From assembly GCA_036010965.1 (NCBI GenBank), contig DASCMO010000125.1, positions 1 through 31,456 on the forward strand: a stretch of 31,456 nt of DNA. Direction: 5' to 3'. Below are positions 24,231-31,456 of the stretch, piece by piece. This DNA comes from GCA-2686265 sp036010965. Lineage in GTDB: Bacteria > Planctomycetota > UBA1135 > GCA-002686595. The notes beneath the pieces were generated by a model, which made no database searches, had not been told where the DNA came from, and saw only the letters and a program-made list of their open reading frames with translations. The translations under genes and the position numbers were made by a program. Numbering within the stretch: position 1 is the stretch's first letter; each line of letters begins with the position of its first letter.

Positions 24231-25052
24231 TTGTCTGGTCGAATCGGAGTCTGTTCGTGGTCCCTGCGAGCGGGGACTCCGAAGTTCCTCGCGGAACGGC
24301 TGAAGAAAGCGGGGCTGGACGCTGTTCAGCTCGCCATCGACCCCATTCGCAAGGGTCACTGGTCCATCGACGACACCGTCGAGGTGCTCGATGAAGCCGG
24401 CATCGCCATCTGCTCTGGAATGATGGCCATGCGTGGAGAGGACTACTCCACGCTCGAATCGATCCGCAAGACCGGCGGCGTACGTCCCGACGAGCACTGG
24501 AAGGCCAACCTGGACGCCGCGCATGGCAACGCCGAGATGATGCGAGGCCTCAACATCGACCTCGTGACCCTGCACGCCGGGTTCTTGCCCCACGATCGGG
24601 AGGATCCCGAGTGGAGCAAGATGATCGACCGCCTCTGTGAGTTGATGGAGTGCTTCGTCGAGGAGGGCGCTCGCGTCGGCTTCGAGACCGGACAGGAAAC
24701 GGCCGAGACTCTGCTCGCCGTCCTTGAGGAGATCGATCATCCCAACGTCGGCGTGAACTTCGATCCGGCGAACATGATCCTCTACGACGTGGGCGATCCC
24801 GTCGAAGCCCTGGCAGCCCTCGCCCCGCACGTCTTCCAGATCCACATCAAGGACGCCGTGCGCACCGAAGAACCCGGCACCTGGGGACAGGAAGTGCCCG
24901 TCGGGACCGGGCAGGTGGACTGGGATGCGTTCTTCCGCGTGTTGGCCGAGAAGGAGATCGACTGCGACCTGATGATCGAGCGCGAGGCCGGCGAGAAGCG
25001 CATCGAGGACGTTTGCACGGCGCGCGAACTCCTCGAACGCGTCCTCTGCTAG
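24231..25052 (+). CDS. Cytoplasmic sugar phosphate isomerase/epimerase-like TIM-barrel protein
   Basis: 273 residues, no signal sequence. The TTG start is supported by GGAGGAAG six bases upstream. Motifs of the xylose-isomerase-like/IolE-type barrel are IGVCSWSLRAG, LDAVQLAID, LVTLHAGFLP, the metal ligand Glu in VGFETGQET, VGVNFDPANMILY, FQIHIKDAV and LMIEREAG. Members include inosose dehydratases and tagatose or xylulose epimerases. It is first in the rightward set and is followed after 36 bases by a Gfo/Idh/MocA dehydrogenase gene, a classic pair in inositol-like and 3-keto-sugar metabolism. It is the cytoplasmic counterpart of the two Tat-exported barrels on the other strand. Confidence 0.92.
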   Translation: MSGRIGVCSWSLRAGTPKFLAERLKKAGLDAVQLAIDPIRKGHWSIDDTVEVLDEAGIAICSGMMAMRGEDYSTLESIRKTGGVRPDEHWKANLDAAHGNAEMMRGLNIDLVTLHAGFLPHDREDPEWSKMIDRLCELMECFVEEGARVGFETGQETAETLLAVLEEIDHPNVGVNFDPANMILYDVGDPVEALAALAPHVFQIHIKDAVRTEEPGTWGQEVPVGTGQVDWDAFFRVLAEKEIDCDLMIEREAGEKRIEDVCTARELLERVLC

Positions 25053-25088
25053 ATCGCCCCTTTCACGTCCAGGCCAGGCGAGGACTCC

Positions 25089-26147
25089 ATGTCACCCCCG
25101 ACAGGAACGGTATCCGAGGAAGCTGCGCGCACCCCGATCGGCGTCGGCGTGATCGGCCTGGGCTTCATGGGCCGCACCCACATCCAGGCCTTCGCCAAGG
25201 CCGACGCCGCCGGCTGGGCGAACCGACTGGTGGCCGCCTGCGACCAGGACCCCGAACGCCGCGCTGGCCGCGCAGGCAGTGCGGGCAACCTGGAGAGCGA
25301 AGCCGTCGAACAGGTCTTCGACCCTTCCGACGTGTTCGCCACCGCCGAAGTCGACGAGTTGCTGGCCAGCGACGACGTGCAGCTGGTGAGCATTTGCACT
25401 CATACCGACTCGCATGTCGACCTGGCGATCCGCGCTCTCGAAGCGGGCAAGCACGTTCTGGTCGAGAAACCCGTCGCCTTGCTCGCAGAGGACATCGCGC
25501 GACTGGCGGCCGTCGCCCGGGAGGCGAACACGCTCTGCATGCCCGCCCATTGCATGCGCTTCTGGCCCGCCTGGGAGTGGCTTCACGATCGCATCGAAGA
25601 CGGTTCCCTGGGTGCGGTGCGCGGCGCGACCTTCCGCCGCCTCGGGTCGCGCCCGGACTGGGCGAAGGGCTTCTACGATGATTCCGCTCGCAGCGGCGGC
25701 GCCCTCGTCGACCTCCACATCCACGACGCCGACTTCGTGCGCTGGTGCTTCGGCGACCCGCGAGCGGTCTCGAGCGCGGGCACCGTCGACCACCTCAGCA
25801 CCCTCTACCACTTCGACGACGGCCCCGTGCACGTCACGGCCGAAGGCGGCTGGGACAACGCGCCCGGCTGGAGCTTCAGGATGCAGGCCACCGTCGTCTT
25901 CGAAGAGGCGACCGCGGACTTCGACATCGGACGCACCCCACAGCTTGAGCTCGCGCGCCATGACGGCGTGGAAGCCGTGGGGGTCGCAGACACCGACGGT
26001 TACGACGGCGAGGTGCGCCACCTCCTGGAACGCATCGCGACCGGCGAGGGCGAGCTGCGCGTCAACATCGACGACGCACAGGCCCTGGCACGACTGCTGG
26101 AGGCCGAGGGCCTGAGCCTCGAGAGCGGAGCAAGCGAATCTCTTTGA
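25089..26147 (+). CDS. Gfo/Idh/MocA-family NAD(P)-dependent dehydrogenase
   Basis: 352 residues, cytoplasmic, ATG at 25089 preceded by GCGAGGAC. The N-terminal Rossmann domain has the nucleotide loop GVIGLGFMGRTH (20-31) and the family's E-K-P at 126-128, whose Lys is catalytic. The C-terminal alpha/beta domain contains LVDLHIHDADFVRW, the usual D-x-x-x-H-x-x-D-type active site sequence. Family members oxidise or reduce sugars, inositols and keto-glycosides with NAD(P). Downstream of a sugar isomerase-like gene and upstream of a periplasmic dehydrogenase, it probably handles a keto-sugar that enters the cell. Confidence 0.93.
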   Translation: MSPPTGTVSEEAARTPIGVGVIGLGFMGRTHIQAFAKADAAGWANRLVAACDQDPERRAGRAGSAGNLESEAVEQVFDPSDVFATAEVDELLASDDVQLVSICTHTDSHVDLAIRALEAGKHVLVEKPVALLAEDIARLAAVAREANTLCMPAHCMRFWPAWEWLHDRIEDGSLGAVRGATFRRLGSRPDWAKGFYDDSARSGGALVDLHIHDADFVRWCFGDPRAVSSAGTVDHLSTLYHFDDGPVHVTAEGGWDNAPGWSFRMQATVVFEEATADFDIGRTPQLELARHDGVEAVGVADTDGYDGEVRHLLERIATGEGELRVNIDDAQALARLLEAEGLSLESGASESL

Positions 26148-26224
26148 GGGAGAGCACGCGAGCGTACGCTCCGGCCCTCCGACCCGTGCAAAGATCGCGG
26201 AGCCGACTTATCGTTGCGGCTCCC

Positions 26225-28792
26225 ATGCTGCTTCCTCTCTCGCTCCGTCTCCCTGCTCTGCTGCTGATCGCTCTCCTCGCGCCCTCCGCTTGGTCTCAGG
26301 CGGGGGACCGCGCCGGGGAGGAGCAGCTGCCTCTGCCGGAAGATCTGGTGATCCCCCCGGCACCAGTGCTCTCACCCGCAGAGGCCCTCGAGAGCTTTCG
26401 CGTTCCTCCCGGCTTCCGCATCGAGCTCGTCGCCTCGGAACCGCTCGTGTGCGACCCGATCACCCTGGCCTTCGACGGCGACGGACGCATGTGGGTGTGC
26501 GAGTTCCAGGCCTACATGCCAGACATCGACGGCCAGGGCGAGCAGGAGCCGATCTGCTCGATCGTGGTGCTGGAGGACACCGACTCGGATGGGAGCATGG
26601 ACCGGCGGACCGTCTTCATGGACGGCCTCGTTCTGCCGCGGGCGGTCCAGCCCATGCGCGGCGGCGCGCTCATCATCGTTCCGCCCGACTTGATCTTCGC
26701 CGAGGACACCGACGGCGACGGACGCGCCGACCGCACGCAGGTCATCGACTCAGGGATGGGCGGAATCCGGAGCCCCGAGCACGCCGTGAACGGCTTGATG
26801 CCGACCCTCGATAACTGGATCCGCTGCGCCAACCACCCCTGGCGTTACCGCAGGGTCGCGGGCGAGTGGGAGCGCCAGCGCACGGCGGGCGGCGGGCAGT
26901 GGGGTGTCACCCGCGACGACCTCGGGCGCGTGTACTTCAATGGCAACAGCGACGGCCTGCGCGGTGACCTGATCCCATCGCACTACACGGTCCGCAATCC
27001 CAGCCACGGCCGCGCCTCAGGAAGCAACGTGCGCATCGCCCGCGACCAGTCCGTCTGGCCCGCGCGCGTCACGCCGGGGATCAACCGCGGCTACCAGAAG
27101 AAGATGCTGCGCGACGGCTACCTGACGATCTTCACCGGCGCCTGCGGACCGCTCATCTACCGCGGCGGTGCCTTCGGAGCGGAGTTCGCGGGCAACGCCT
27201 TCATCGCCGAACCTTGCGGCAACCTGATCAAGCGCTTTCGCCTCGACGAGCAGCCCGACGGGAAGCTCTCCGCGGTCAACGCCCACGAGCGAGACGAGTT
27301 CCTGACCTCGACCGACGAGCGCTTTCGGCCCGTCAACCTCCAGAACGGACCCGACGGCGGCCTGTACGTCGTGGACCTGTATCGGGGCGTCATCCAGCAC
27401 CGGATCTTCGTCACGTCCTTTCTTCGCAAGCAGGTCATCGAGCGCGGACTGGCCGAGCCTCTGGGCCTGGGGCGCATCTGGAGAGTGGTGCACGAGGAGG
27501 CCGCCGTGACCGAACCTGCCCGCGAGCGCCCGCGCATGTCCGAGGCCAGCTGGACCGAGCTCGCCGATTCTCTGGCGCACCCCAACGGCTGGTGGCGCGA
27601 CACCGCCCAGCGCCTGATCGTCGAGGAGGGCGGTGAGTCGTTCGACGCCCACGAGCTCGTGCGCGAGCGAGCCCTCGCGGGCGCGTCCATCCTCGGGCGC
27701 ATCCACGCCCTATGGACCCTGGAAGGGATCGGCGGCATCGACGAGGAGGTCGCCCTGGCCGCCCTGGGCGCGGCGGATGAGGAGCTGGTGTTGACTGGCG
27801 TGCGAGTCAGCGAGGCGCTCTTGCGCAAGGGCAACGAGACCGTCACGCGCGCGGTCCACGCGGCTGGCACGCGGGCAGAGGGCGCACGCTTGCTCCACCA
27901 GGTGATGTGCTCTCTGGGCGAGGCCGAGACGGACGGGGCCAACCGCAGCCTGTACGCGCTATTGCGGGAAGACGCCGGCTCCGCAGAACACCGTTCAGCC
28001 GTGCTGAGCGGGGTCCACGGTCGTGAGCTGGACCTCGTGCGCGCGGTGCTGGTCCTCGACGCGTCGCCCGCAGCACCGGCGGGCCTCGACATCTTCCTGA
28101 AGCTGGCCGTGAGGTGTGTCGTGGTCGAGGGGCGCTCGGATCAGATTGAGGGCCTGCTCGACATGTTCGTCGAGTTTCCCTCGGCGCCCGAGTGGCAGGG
28201 GCGCGCCTTGCTGGACGGGTTGCTCGCTGGTCGCCCCAAGGGCCCTGACGGAAAACCGAGCTACGTTCGCGTGTCCAAGCGCCCCGCATCTCTGGACGCC
28301 GTCGCTCGGCTCGCTGGCGAGTCACTACAGGAGCGCGCGCGCGAGGTCGTCGAGGTCATCGCCTGGCCAGGTCGTGAAGGACTGGTCGAGTTCGAGGTGG
28401 CACCGCTCGGGGAGGACGAGCTCGAGCTCTTCGTGCGCGGGCGGGCTGTCTACGCCGAGGTCTGCGCCGCCTGTCACCAGGTCTCTGGACGCGGAGAGGA
28501 CGGCAAGGCCCCGCGCCTGCGTCAGTCCCCCTACGTCCTGGGGAGCACCGATCGGTTGGCGCGCATCGTCCTGCACGGCCTCACAGGCCCGCTCAAGATG
28601 GACGGCATCGAGTGGAACATGGACATGCCGGCCTACGGTGGGAGCGACGCCGATGTGGCGGCGGTCCTGACCTACATCCGTCGCGAGTGGGGGCACGGGG
28701 TCGCACCCGTCCCCGTGAGCGAGGTCACGGCCGTGCGTGAGGCGGTCGGTGCCCGGCCCCTGCCCTGGACCATCGGGGAGCTGGGGGGTTGA
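26225..28792 (+). CDS. PVC-type membrane-bound dehydrogenase with C-terminal cytochrome c
   Basis: 855 residues from the ATG at 26225, which starts a clear signal peptide (LLPLSLRLPALLLIALLAPS); the frame opens at 26144 but that stretch overlaps the previous stop and lacks a site. The propeller (about 60-440) has FRVPPGFRIELVASEPLV, DTDGDGRAD calcium-loop sequences, HAVNGLMPTLDNWI and LQNGPDGGLYVVDLYRG. A helical HEAT-like part follows (about 450-720). The cytochrome c domain has C-A-A-C-H at 747-751 and a likely Met ligand in MDMPAYGG. It differs from the 1104-residue protein in layout of the haem domain, so the two are not recent duplicates. Likely role: periplasmic sugar oxidation coupled to electron transfer. 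Its stop overlaps the TTG start of the ThuA gene. Confidence 0.92.
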   Translation: MLLPLSLRLPALLLIALLAPSAWSQAGDRAGEEQLPLPEDLVIPPAPVLSPAEALESFRVPPGFRIELVASEPLVCDPITLAFDGDGRMWVCEFQAYMPDIDGQGEQEPICSIVVLEDTDSDGSMDRRTVFMDGLVLPRAVQPMRGGALIIVPPDLIFAEDTDGDGRADRTQVIDSGMGGIRSPEHAVNGLMPTLDNWIRCANHPWRYRRVAGEWERQRTAGGGQWGVTRDDLGRVYFNGNSDGLRGDLIPSHYTVRNPSHGRASGSNVRIARDQSVWPARVTPGINRGYQKKMLRDGYLTIFTGACGPLIYRGGAFGAEFAGNAFIAEPCGNLIKRFRLDEQPDGKLSAVNAHERDEFLTSTDERFRPVNLQNGPDGGLYVVDLYRGVIQHRIFVTSFLRKQVIERGLAEPLGLGRIWRVVHEEAAVTEPARERPRMSEASWTELADSLAHPNGWWRDTAQRLIVEEGGESFDAHELVRERALAGASILGRIHALWTLEGIGGIDEEVALAALGAADEELVLTGVRVSEALLRKGNETVTRAVHAAGTRAEGARLLHQVMCSLGEAETDGANRSLYALLREDAGSAEHRSAVLSGVHGRELDLVRAVLVLDASPAAPAGLDIFLKLAVRCVVVEGRSDQIEGLLDMFVEFPSAPEWQGRALLDGLLAGRPKGPDGKPSYVRVSKRPASLDAVARLAGESLQERAREVVEVIAWPGREGLVEFEVAPLGEDELELFVRGRAVYAEVCAACHQVSGRGEDGKAPRLRQSPYVLGSTDRLARIVLHGLTGPLKMDGIEWNMDMPAYGGSDADVAAVLTYIRREWGHGVAPVPVSEVTAVREAVGARPLPWTIGELGG

Positions 28793-29886
28793 AGGTGCTC
28801 GGGATCGACGTGTCGCCCGCCGAGGGTCGCCGCGCCGTGGCGTTCCTCTCAATGCTGGCTGTCGCGGGGGCGTTGGGCGCCGCCTGCGGGACCGCGCAGG
28901 AGACCGGTGATCGTGAGCCGGGGCCCCACCCTGTCCCCGAGAGCACGCTCTGGCTGACCTATCCGGCGGCCGACGGGCCGGGAGAGGGGCGTCACGTCGT
29001 CCTGGTCGCCGCCGACCAGGAGTATCGCAGCGAGCAGTCGCTGCCCATGCTGGCCCGGCTCCTCTCTCGCCGTCACGGATTCCACTGCACGGTCCTGTTC
29101 AGCCTGAACGAGGCGCGCGAGGCCGATCCGACCATGAAGATCCGCTGGCAGGACGAGACGCTGACCCACGACGTCCCCGGGCTCGAGCACCTCGCGACCG
29201 CCGATCTCCTGATCCTCTTCAGTCGTCTGATCACTCTCCCCGAGGAGCAGCTGGCGCACCTGTATGCCTACCTCGACTCGGGCAAGCCGATCATCGGCCT
29301 GCGAACCGCGAACCACGGCTTCATCGGCTTCGACTACCGCAAGGGCGGTGAGCGCGTGCGCTTCGGTGAGGACGTCCTGGGCGGCTCCTTTCGAAATCAC
29401 CATGGCCGCTGGCACCAGGACTCCACGCGCGGATTTTCCGTCGAGAAGAACCGCGACCACCCGATCCTCATCGGCGTGGACGACGTGTGGGGTCCGTCGG
29501 ACGTCTACCGGACTTTCGAGGAAGGCGGCGGCCTCCCCGAGGGTTGCGTCGGCCTGCTCATGGGCCAGCCGCTCACCGGTCGCCGGCCCGACGACCCTCC
29601 GAACGAGGAGCTGATCCCGCTCCCGGTCGCCTGGGTCAAGAGCTGGACGGGAGGGGCGGGTCTCCCTGCGCGCGTGTTCCATTCGACCATGGGCAGCGCC
29701 CGTGACTTCCAGAGCGCCGGCCTGCGGCGACTCCTCACGAACGCGGTCTACTGGTGCGTTGGTCTGGAGGAGCACATCCAACCCGACTCCAGCGTCGAGC
29801 TCGTCGGACCTTACGAGCCCCTCCCTAGCGGCTTCGACTACGAGAAGCTCGGGGTCCGAGCGCACCCCCCGGCTCACTATCGCTAG
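28789..29886 (+). CDS. ThuA-domain protein (trehalose-utilisation-like)
   Basis: 365 residues if it starts at the TTG overlapping the previous stop (TTGA); a GTG at 28795 or the ATG at 28852 are also possible, and the last gives a short leader. A hydrophobic segment (AFLSMLAVAGALGAACG) indicates export. The ThuA fold, related to class I glutamine amidotransferases, shows VVLVAADQEYRSEQSLPML, LLILFSRLITLPEEQL, GKPIIGLRTANHGF, FHSTMGSARDF and LLTNAVYWCVG. ThuA proteins are linked to 3-keto-disaccharide processing but the exact chemistry is debated. It ends the rightward four-gene set and is followed at once by a hairpin that may terminate transcription. Confidence 0.92.
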   Translation: MKVLGIDVSPAEGRRAVAFLSMLAVAGALGAACGTAQETGDREPGPHPVPESTLWLTYPAADGPGEGRHVVLVAADQEYRSEQSLPMLARLLSRRHGFHCTVLFSLNEAREADPTMKIRWQDETLTHDVPGLEHLATADLLILFSRLITLPEEQLAHLYAYLDSGKPIIGLRTANHGFIGFDYRKGGERVRFGEDVLGGSFRNHHGRWHQDSTRGFSVEKNRDHPILIGVDDVWGPSDVYRTFEEGGGLPEGCVGLLMGQPLTGRRPDDPPNEELIPLPVAWVKSWTGGAGLPARVFHSTMGSARDFQSAGLRRLLTNAVYWCVGLEEHIQPDSSVELVGPYEPLPSGFDYEKLGVRAHPPAHYR

Positions 29887-29913
29887 GGAGAGCGGGCGGG
29901 TGTGCGCTCCTCC
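29887..29913 (+). terminator. Possible transcription terminator after the ThuA gene
   Basis: Directly after the stop codon, GGAGAGCG (29887-29894) can pair with CGCTCCTCC (29905-29913) through eight pairs with one bulged C, around a 10-base loop. No U-run follows, so it would be a weak or factor-dependent terminator. Confidence 0.35.
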
Positions 29914-29994
29914 ATGCGCAGGGGAAGGGCCAGAGTTCGAGTTCTGAAAATGGCGCCTCGAAACCGTGCCGTGACGGTGTCGGCGTTCAATAAT

Positions 29995-30013
29995 GGGGAC
30001 CGACCCAGTCCCC
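29995..30013. repeat. REP-like palindrome upstream of the double-TGA gene
   Basis: GGGGAC, CGACCCA, GTCCCC: 6-bp arms with a 7-base loop, 22 bases before the ATG at 30036 and preceded by AATAAT. It resembles the short GGGGAC/GTCCCC palindromes scattered between genes in many bacteria (REP-type). It could also hide or time ribosome access to the following gene. Confidence 0.4.
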
Positions 30014-30035
30014 CTTCTGTAGCCCCAGGTCCACG

Positions 30036-30653
30036 ATGTTCCTCTCCCGTAAGACCGTCATGCTCGTGTGCAGTGCTCTGGCACTGACCCTTGCCCTCCC
30101 CGTGGGTGCCCAGGCACTCCTCGACGACGTCACCCCGCCCGCGGACGAGGAGCCCGTGAAGAAGAAGGACGGCAAGAAGAAGGACGAGGTCACCGTCTGG
30201 GTGCTCCAGGCCAAAGGGCCGAGCTGAAGCGGAGGACGCCGGGCCCGTGCGGCCATGGCAGCGGTCAAGGACGTCGACAAGGTGTTCCAATCCGGCACCC
30301 GCGTGACCTTCACCATGAAGGGCGACGCGAAGCCGGACGAGGAGGCTCTCGCCAAGTCGGTCAAGACGAACAAGCTGGAGTTCGTGTCCCTGGTCACGGA
30401 GACGCGCAAGCGGGCAGCGGCGGCCTACGCGGTCGACTGTCCCAAGTTCACATGAGCTAAAACCACCGCCAAGGTCCGTGAGGCCTTGATCGAGAAGGTG
30501 CCCGGGGTTGTCGATGCCTTCTGTGGCACGCGCACCATCATCCACGTGGGTGGCAAGGGAGAGCTGGATACCAAGGCAGTCCAGAAGGTCCTTAAGGGCC
30601 TCAAGGTGAAGGTCAAGGGCGACCTCGTCCGCGACCAGAAGGCACTCTTCTAG
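30036..30653 (+). CDS. Secreted tandem HMA-like protein with two in-frame TGA codons (candidate double selenoprotein)
   Basis: One frame runs from the ATG at 30036 to the TAG at 30651-30653 (205 residues), broken only by TGA at 30225-30227 (residue 64) and 30453-30455 (residue 140). Residues 1-27 are a signal peptide, then an acidic/Lys-rich linker. Two homologous beta-alpha-beta-beta-alpha-beta domains follow. After each GTR (in FQSGTRVTF and FCGTRTIIH) they align for 27 residues without gaps, sharing G, D, A and three spaced K. Each TGA falls at the end of the first strand (GPS-TGA and KFT-TGA), where HMA metal-binding domains have the first Cys of MTCxxC. Their second Cys is absent. Two random nonsense changes at matching sites are unlikely, so selenocysteine is favoured; a pseudogene is the alternative. 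A standard gene caller would split this into two or three short frames. Confidence 0.75.
30238..30253 (+). promoter_or_regulatory. Possible SECIS-like hairpin after the first TGA of the HMA gene
   Basis: GCCG (30238-30241) pairs with CGGC (30250-30253) around the 8-base loop GGCCCGTG. Counting the T of TGA as 1, loop bases 23 and 24 are G and T, the same as the key G23-U24 of E. coli fdhF. The stem is only 4 bp and no bulged U at 17 is present. After the second TGA only a 3-bp stem (30468-30470 with 30482-30484) was found, with G-T at 22-23. Confidence 0.3.
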
Positions 30654-30895
30654 GTCTCGAGGAGATGGGGATCCTCGTGGTCTCCGGAGAGCCTCTCTCG
30701 CAGGTCGGTGATCTCGGTGTCGAGCCGCCGAATCTGTTCAGCGCGGATGCGTGTTGCTGAGGGAGCGAAGAAGAAGTGCATGAGGAGGATGGAGAAGAGC
30801 GCGGAGTTGGATCCGATAAGTCCACCGGGTCTCTTCGTAGCCAGGCACCCGATTGCGTCTCCGATCAACAGCATGGCCAGTAGCCTTGGAGTCAT
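30650..30895 (-). CDS. Small membrane protein with C-terminal coiled coil, unknown
   Basis: 81 residues from the ATG at 30895. Two hydrophobic segments (about 5-19 and 32-46, including SALFSILLMHFFFAPS) are followed by a charged helix with heptad spacing (IRAEQIRRLDTEITDLRERL). No family is recognised. Third codon positions are less GC-rich than in neighbours. The same frame continues upstream for 15 codons from an ATG at 30952 (MIKIDKLASEESRIR) but is cut by a TAG at 30905-30907, so the true start may be further up with a nonsense change. Its TAG stop overlaps that of the convergent double-TGA gene by two bases. Confidence 0.6.
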   Translation of the reverse strand: MTPRLLAMLLIGDAIGCLATKRPGGLIGSNSALFSILLMHFFFAPSATRIRAEQIRRLDTEITDLRERLSGDHEDPHLLET

Positions 30896-31043
30896 TCCCG
30901 TCAGCTACCGGATGCGACTCTCTTCACTTGCGAGCTTGTCGATCTTGATCATGGGCCGATCTTATCCATGGCTGGTCTGCTCTCAATGAGACCGCTTTGC
31001 ATCGCATGACGGGGAACCCTGACATGGCGACCGAGAGGGTTCC

Positions 31044-31456
31044 ATGCGCATAGCCCTGGCCGACTGCTCGGAACATCACGAGGGCGTCGCCAGCGAGCGC
31101 GCTCTCTGGGACGCACTCGATGAGCGGGGCGTGGAGTACGAGCGCCCCGCCTGGGACGGCGAAGGTACGGACTGGAGCGCATTCGACGCCGTCGTGGTGC
31201 GGACCACCTGGAACTATCACCACGCTCCCGCGGAGTTCCTCGCCTGGGTGGAGGGCGTCGCCGCTCGCACACAGGTCTTCAACTCGCCGGAGGTCCTGCG
31301 CTGGAACAGCGAGAAGTCCTACCTGCGGGAATTGATCGCCGCCGGGGTGCCCGTGGCGCCCACCCTGTGGTTCGAGGTGGGCGAGACGGTGGACCTCCCG
31401 AGCCTCCTCGCGGAGCAAGCGTGGGAGCGCGCGATGCTGAAGCCCCTGGTGGGCGC
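31044..31456 (+). CDS. ATP-grasp family protein, N-terminal part (partial)
   Basis: The gene starts at the ATG at 31044, preceded by GAGAGGG, and runs off the window after 137 codons without a stop. The visible part has an N-terminal Rossmann-like domain (MRIALADCSEH; FDAVVVRTTWNYHHAP), then the pattern that leads into an ATP-grasp fold: FNSPEVLRWNSEKSYLREL, AGVPVAPTLWF and an Ala-Met-Leu-Lys-Pro strand with the Lys that contacts ATP. This matches the glutathione synthetase/RimK-like branch of carboxylate-amine ligases. The substrate-binding and catalytic C-terminal half is outside the window, so the substrate is unknown. Confidence 0.85.
   Translation, partial: MRIALADCSEHHEGVASERALWDALDERGVEYERPAWDGEGTDWSAFDAVVVRTTWNYHHAPAEFLAWVEGVAARTQVFNSPEVLRWNSEKSYLRELIAAGVPVAPTLWFEVGETVDLPSLLAEQAWERAMLKPLVG

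Noticed and set aside
30036..30653. Two or three separate small genes in place of the double-TGA gene
   Set aside because: All pieces share one frame, the domain repeats span the TGAs, and the third piece has no start codon of its own.
1..31456. Genome-wide reassignment of TGA as a sense codon
   Set aside because: Most genes here end in TGA, many inside ATGA or GTGA overlaps with the next start, so TGA is a normal stop. Only specific TGAs could be recoded.

Overview
The window looks like chromosomal DNA of a high-GC member of the Planctomycetota. This rests on the gene families: two very large PVC-type propeller/HEAT/cytochrome c dehydrogenases, ThuA, several xylose-isomerase-like TIM barrels (two with Tat signals), Gfo/Idh/MocA, and secreted LamG and PQQ-like propeller proteins. 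GTG and TTG starts and four-base start/stop overlaps are common. No tRNA, rRNA, CRISPR array or insertion sequence was seen.

Region 1 (1-3278) is signalling. It holds the end of a histidine kinase, a receiver-kinase hybrid overlapping it, and a convergent REC/degenerate-GGDEF/EAL protein. The hybrid has Asp where the phospho-accepting His should be.

Region 2 (15261 down to 3408, minus strand) is a ten-gene, apparently translationally coupled operon. In order of transcription it encodes a C-terminally anchored unknown protein, an FtsX-type permease, a LolD-type ATPase, a PQQ-like propeller with a helical insert, a secreted LamG/LamG/Fn3/methyltransferase/PQQ-like protein, a fused double ModA-like binding protein, a ModB-like permease, a ModC-like ATPase, a MoaD-like protein ending in Gly-Gly, and a ThiF/MoeB-like protein whose ATP-site residues are substituted. 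The molybdate/tungstate import half and the sulfur-carrier half fit each other. Why they are joined to a Lol-like exporter and secreted propellers is unknown. I regard this as a candidate undescribed system.

Region 3 (15398-16345, plus strand) is an unknown secreted or anchored protein. Its reading frame continues past an in-frame TGA as clearly coding sequence, with a perfect 7-bp hairpin just downstream.

Region 4 (16361-29886) holds two divergent gene sets around a 465-bp control region. The minus-strand set is a Tat TIM barrel, a PVC dehydrogenase, another Tat TIM barrel, an Nramp-like transporter and a TPR lipoprotein. The plus-strand set is a cytosolic TIM barrel, Gfo/Idh/MocA, a PVC dehydrogenase and ThuA. 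Together they suggest oxidative breakdown of a sugar, cyclitol or glycoside, with electrons passed to c-type haem in the periplasm.

Region 5 (29887-31456) contains the most striking single item. At 30036-30653 one reading frame encodes a secreted protein with two tandem heavy-metal-associated (HMA)-like domains, interrupted by two in-frame TGA codons. Each TGA sits where the first Cys of the HMA metal-binding motif belongs. This points to a double selenocysteine protein rather than a decayed gene. A small membrane protein and the start of an ATP-grasp enzyme follow.
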